Positions 6,532-8,581 of a stretch of DNA of 8,581 bases are shown here, piece by piece (the stretch's first letter is position 1; every line of letters begins with the position of its first letter). Below the pieces are notes generated by a model. That model had not been told where the DNA came from. It worked only from the letters and a program-made list of their open reading frames with translations, and searched no databases. Source of the DNA: JAWWBL01 sp033720975 (lineage in GTDB: Bacteria; Actinomycetota; Acidimicrobiia; Spongiisociales; ZC4RG35); assembly GCA_033720975.1 (NCBI GenBank), contig JAWWBL010000073.1, positions 1 through 8,581 of the forward strand, read 5' to 3'. The translations under genes were made by a program, and so were the position numbers.

Positions 6532-7952
6532 ACTCTCTCGCTCGCGGCGTTGGCGAGGTCGTCATGGGCCCGGTGCAGCGCCGCAATGAAGTCTTCGGAG
6601 TCGGGGAGCGTGTCGTAGTCCGCCTGGATTCCCCACAGAAGCCTGCCGTCGTATGAGAAGAGGGCGACTCCGACCCCGTGCTGAGCCCACAGCGGGACCA
6701 TGGGGTAGTTGGCCAACATCCGTGCCTCCAGGAGGTACATGGGGAACTGAGGACCGGGGATGTTCGTGACGGTCATGTTGAATGGGCGCAGCCGGGGACC
6801 CACGACACGGTTGGCGAGAGACAACAGCGTGATGGGCGTGCCCGAGCTCAGTTCCACGAGAGTCGCGGCTCCGAGGGCCTGGTTGGTGTCCTTCAGGTTC
6901 TGAGTCCGTTCACGGATCTTTCGGTATCGGGACAAAGCGTCATCGTCCTCCACGGGGAGGTCGAGGAGCCACATTGCCACCTGGTTGCCCAGCTGGCCGC
7001 TTTGCGTCGAGTCCCGCGTCGAGACCGGGTTCATCACCCGGAATTGGCGATTGCCGGGGTCGTAGTCCCGTTTCTCGATGAGGAACGAGCGGACTGCCCC
7101 GGCTGTGATGGCCAGCACAACGTCGTTGACCGATCCTCCCAGGGCATTCTTGACGGCCTTGACCTCCTCGAGGTCCATCTCGGTCCAGGTGAATCGGCGG
7201 TTGGGTCCGATGTCCGGGTTGAGCGGAGTGCGATCCGAGGGCATTAGCCAGCCCGAGCTCAGGGACTTCAGTGCTGCGATCGACTTCTCCAGAGTTCGGT
7301 CGGCGATCTCCTTCCCGTCCTTGATCGCATCGCCGAGGTGAGCCAGTCCGTCGATCATCTTCCGTGTGGTCCTAGCCGCTTCCGCCACGGCCAGTTGGCT
7401 GGGCGTTGGCGCCGGACGGGGCTCCCAATCAGGAGTGTCTTCGATACTCGAGTCGGGCACGACGTTGAGAAGAATCGTGGTGAGATCGACACCGGAGACG
7501 CCATCGATCATGCAGTGATGGATCTTGGCGACGATGGCGAACCGGTCACCGCTGAGGCCCTCGACAACCCACAGCTCCCACAGCGGCTTGGCCCGGTCGA
7601 GCTTCGTGGAGACGATGCGCCCCGCAAGAGCGCGAAGCTGGTCATCGGACCCGGGTCGGGGCAGTGAGGTGTGACGAACGTGATAGTCGAATGTGAACTG
7701 ATGGTCGTCCACCCATACAGGTCGCCGGTCGTAAGGAACCCACTCGAGCCGCTGGCGATAACGGGGGATGTATTGCAGTTTGGATGCGATGTGAGCCTTG
7801 ATCTGATCGATGGCGACCCCGCCTTCGTCGGACTTGAGGGGCGTCGCGTCGAACAGGGCGACTCCGGCCACGTGCATGTGGCTAGTCCTGCTCTCGAGCG
7901 CAAGGAAAGAGGCATCCAGGTAACTGAGAGGCTCGTAGTGGAAGTCGGTCAT
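6528..7952 (-). CDS. WS/DGAT family wax ester synthase / diacylglycerol O-acyltransferase
   Basis: Enzymes of this family transfer a fatty acyl group from acyl-CoA to a fatty alcohol or diacylglycerol, making wax esters or triacylglycerol at the membrane surface; actinobacteria often carry several copies. With the ATG at 7952 the product has 474 residues, normal for the family. PLSYLDASFLALES (8-21) is the usual N-terminus. The catalytic HHxxxDG motif is KIHHCMIDGVSG, with H145, H146 and D150. PLWELWVVEGL (123-133) precedes it. C-terminal hallmarks are SVNDVVLA (274-281), LGNQVAMWLLDLP (321-333) and TVTNIPGPQFPMYL (394-407). The frame is open upstream to a TTG at 7994, but the shorter start fits the family better, and a TANNNT hexamer sits 10 nt before it. 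The gene is coupled to the downstream EamA transporter gene. Some family members are non-storage acyltransferases, so the acceptor is uncertain. Confidence 0.93.
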   Translation of the reverse strand: MTDFHYEPLSYLDASFLALESRTSHMHVAGVALFDATPLKSDEGGVAIDQIKAHIASKLQYIPRYRQRLEWVPYDRRPVWVDDHQFTFDYHVRHTSLPRPGSDDQLRALAGRIVSTKLDRAKPLWELWVVEGLSGDRFAIVAKIHHCMIDGVSGVDLTTILLNVVPDSSIEDTPDWEPRPAPTPSQLAVAEAARTTRKMIDGLAHLGDAIKDGKEIADRTLEKSIAALKSLSSGWLMPSDRTPLNPDIGPNRRFTWTEMDLEEVKAVKNALGGSVNDVVLAITAGAVRSFLIEKRDYDPGNRQFRVMNPVSTRDSTQSGQLGNQVAMWLLDLPVEDDDALSRYRKIRERTQNLKDTNQALGAATLVELSSGTPITLLSLANRVVGPRLRPFNMTVTNIPGPQFPMYLLEARMLANYPMVPLWAQHGVGVALFSYDGRLLWGIQADYDTLPDSEDFIAALHRAHDDLANAASERV

Positions 7953-7962
7953 GCGCACCTGA

Positions 7963-7968
7963 AGGCTA
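7963..7968 (-). promoter_or_regulatory. Candidate -10 element for the WS/DGAT gene
   Basis: On the minus strand TAGCCT fits TANNNT and ends 10 nt before ATG 7952, so initiation about 7 nt downstream would fall within a few bases of the start codon. The intervening bases hold only a weak AGGTG. If real, this excludes the upstream TTG at 7994 as start. No good -35 hexamer is visible. Confidence 0.35.
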
Positions 7969-8013
7969 GGGCGAACTAGCAGGTCAGTAGCCAATCAGAG
8001 TTGCTGCCAGGCC

Positions 8014-8019
8014 TAATCT
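8014..8019 (+). promoter_or_regulatory. Candidate -10 element for the lipoprotein gene (leaderless start)
   Basis: TAATCT is a close match to the bacterial -10 consensus. It is followed by exactly 7 nt before ATG 8027, which would place the first transcribed base at the A of the start codon. There is no Shine-Dalgarno sequence in the 7 nt or just before. It lies in a 74-bp gap between divergent starts. A -35 element is not evident. Confidence 0.5.
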
Positions 8020-8026
8020 CCGGTGC

Positions 8027-8581
8027 ATGAGTCGACTTTCATCGCTGGTAATCGTCATGGCCCTCGTCGTCTCGGCCTGTAACGGTGTCGTGGCCACGCC
8101 GAGCACGTCGAGCACGTCGAGCACTTCCTCGACCACTACCAGCACGGTGGCCCCGCCGAGCACCGTGACAACACTTGATCCCACTACCACCTCCACCGCG
8201 CCGGTATCCGTGGATGCCCCCGATTGGTATTGGCCAGAGCCCCAGCCGGGTACGGCCGGAGTCCTGGGTTCCGGGTGTACTCCGGGTGCCGACACGCTTC
8301 CGGATGGTGTCTGGTTCGGCATGGTCACCGACTACTCGAATGATGGAATCACGTTCGACCTGGCCTGCTGGATCGCCGATGACAACGAGCCCAACGGGTA
8401 TCGCATCGAGAATGAGAACCCGAGTCTTCGGTCAATTGCGGTGGCGGCCGATGCCGAGGTGTGGCGGATCGATCTCGACTTCGAAGGCGGGTTGGCGCCA
8501 TCGATCCCATACTCGGATTGGGACCCAGAGGCGGCGAATTTCATTGTTTGCCCTGGTGATGGCTGCCTGGTGTGGATTAAC
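8027..8581 (+). CDS. Predicted secreted lipoprotein of unknown function (3' end beyond window)
   Basis: The frame is open for 185 codons to the right edge. Residues 1-17 are a short lipoprotein signal peptide (MSRLSSLVIVMALVVSA) with lipobox VSAC, so C18 should be lipidated and the protein anchored to the outer face of the membrane. Residues 24-60 are a Ser/Thr/Pro-rich stalk (TPSTSSTSSTSSTTTSTVAP) like a cell-wall-spanning linker. The folded part starts near 65, with DAPDWYWPEPQPGTAGVLGS, then LPDGVWFGMV (91-100), ITFDLACWI (108-116) and NGYRIENENPSLRSI (123-137). Its cysteines C84, C114, C175 and C180 could form disulfides. I recognise no characterised family; conserved actinobacterial lipoproteins with a similar PDGxWFG / FDLACW look may exist, but I cannot check. 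It is transcribed divergently from the WS/DGAT gene. No function is assigned. The start is favoured by the signal peptide and the TAATCT element. Confidence 0.85.
   Translation, partial: MSRLSSLVIVMALVVSACNGVVATPSTSSTSSTSSTTTSTVAPPSTVTTLDPTTTSTAPVSVDAPDWYWPEPQPGTAGVLGSGCTPGADTLPDGVWFGMVTDYSNDGITFDLACWIADDNEPNGYRIENENPSLRSIAVAADAEVWRIDLDFEGGLAPSIPYSDWDPEAANFIVCPGDGCLVWIN
8101..8127 (+). repeat. Three 9-bp tandem repeats in the lipoprotein stalk
   Basis: Two exact copies of GAGCACGTC are followed by GAGCACTTC. Because the unit is a multiple of three, copy-number change would lengthen or shorten the Ser/Thr-rich stalk by three residues (Ser-Thr-Ser) without breaking the frame. This is a common way for low-complexity linkers to arise and vary. 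Confidence 0.8.

Noticed and set aside
6678..7247. Plus-strand open frame of 189 codons over the WS/DGAT gene
   Set aside because: Antisense to conserved acyltransferase motifs and with no recognisable domain.
7953..7994. Longer WS/DGAT start at TTG 7994
   Set aside because: It uses a rare start codon with no SD and adds 14 residues before the usual family N-terminus. The ATG at 7952 fits the family and a TANNNT hexamer better.

Overview
The window is gene-dense, GC-rich DNA with GTG starts and short gaps. It looks chromosomal and most like an actinobacterium, possibly a deep or aquatic lineage such as Acidimicrobiia. That placement is inference from gene content: a WS/DGAT acyltransferase, a CvpA membrane protein with an extra C-terminal domain, a LivH-type permease with its own secreted domain, a lipoprotein with a Ser/Thr-rich stalk, and several starts with no Shine-Dalgarno sequence but a TANNNT hexamer 7-10 nt upstream. 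No RNA gene, insertion sequence, phage gene, CRISPR array or long intergenic region is visible, and no gene-free stretch exceeds about 90 bp.

Left part (1-1100, minus): a LivH-family permease of a branched-chain amino acid or related ABC importer. It runs off the left edge. It carries a signal peptide and a beta-rich domain of about 100 residues before the membrane domain. An 89-bp divergent gap separates it from the next block.

Central part (1190-5628, plus): four genes in one direction with 46-52 bp gaps, probably one operon. The first is proB (glutamate 5-kinase with PUA domain). The second is an unusually long, divergent proA-like gamma-glutamyl phosphate reductase. Together they make the first two steps from glutamate towards proline. 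The third is an AlaX-type alanyl-tRNA editing hydrolase. The fourth is a CvpA-family membrane protein with a degenerate CAP/YkwD-like C-terminal domain.

Right part (5614-7952, minus): a WS/DGAT acyltransferase gene followed, through a 4-bp GTGA stop/start overlap, by an EamA-family transporter gene. The 3' end of the transporter gene overlaps the 3' end of the CvpA gene tail to tail by 15 bp. A 74-bp divergent gap follows, then a partial lipoprotein gene of unknown function (8027 to the end, plus).

Most genes belong to known families. The parts worth a second look are the non-canonical architectures (permease plus secreted domain, CvpA plus CAP-like domain, ProA with an N-terminal extension), an Asp in place of the usual metal-binding Cys in the AlaX protein, and the leaderless-looking promoters. 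I do not see convincing evidence of a wholly new multi-gene system.
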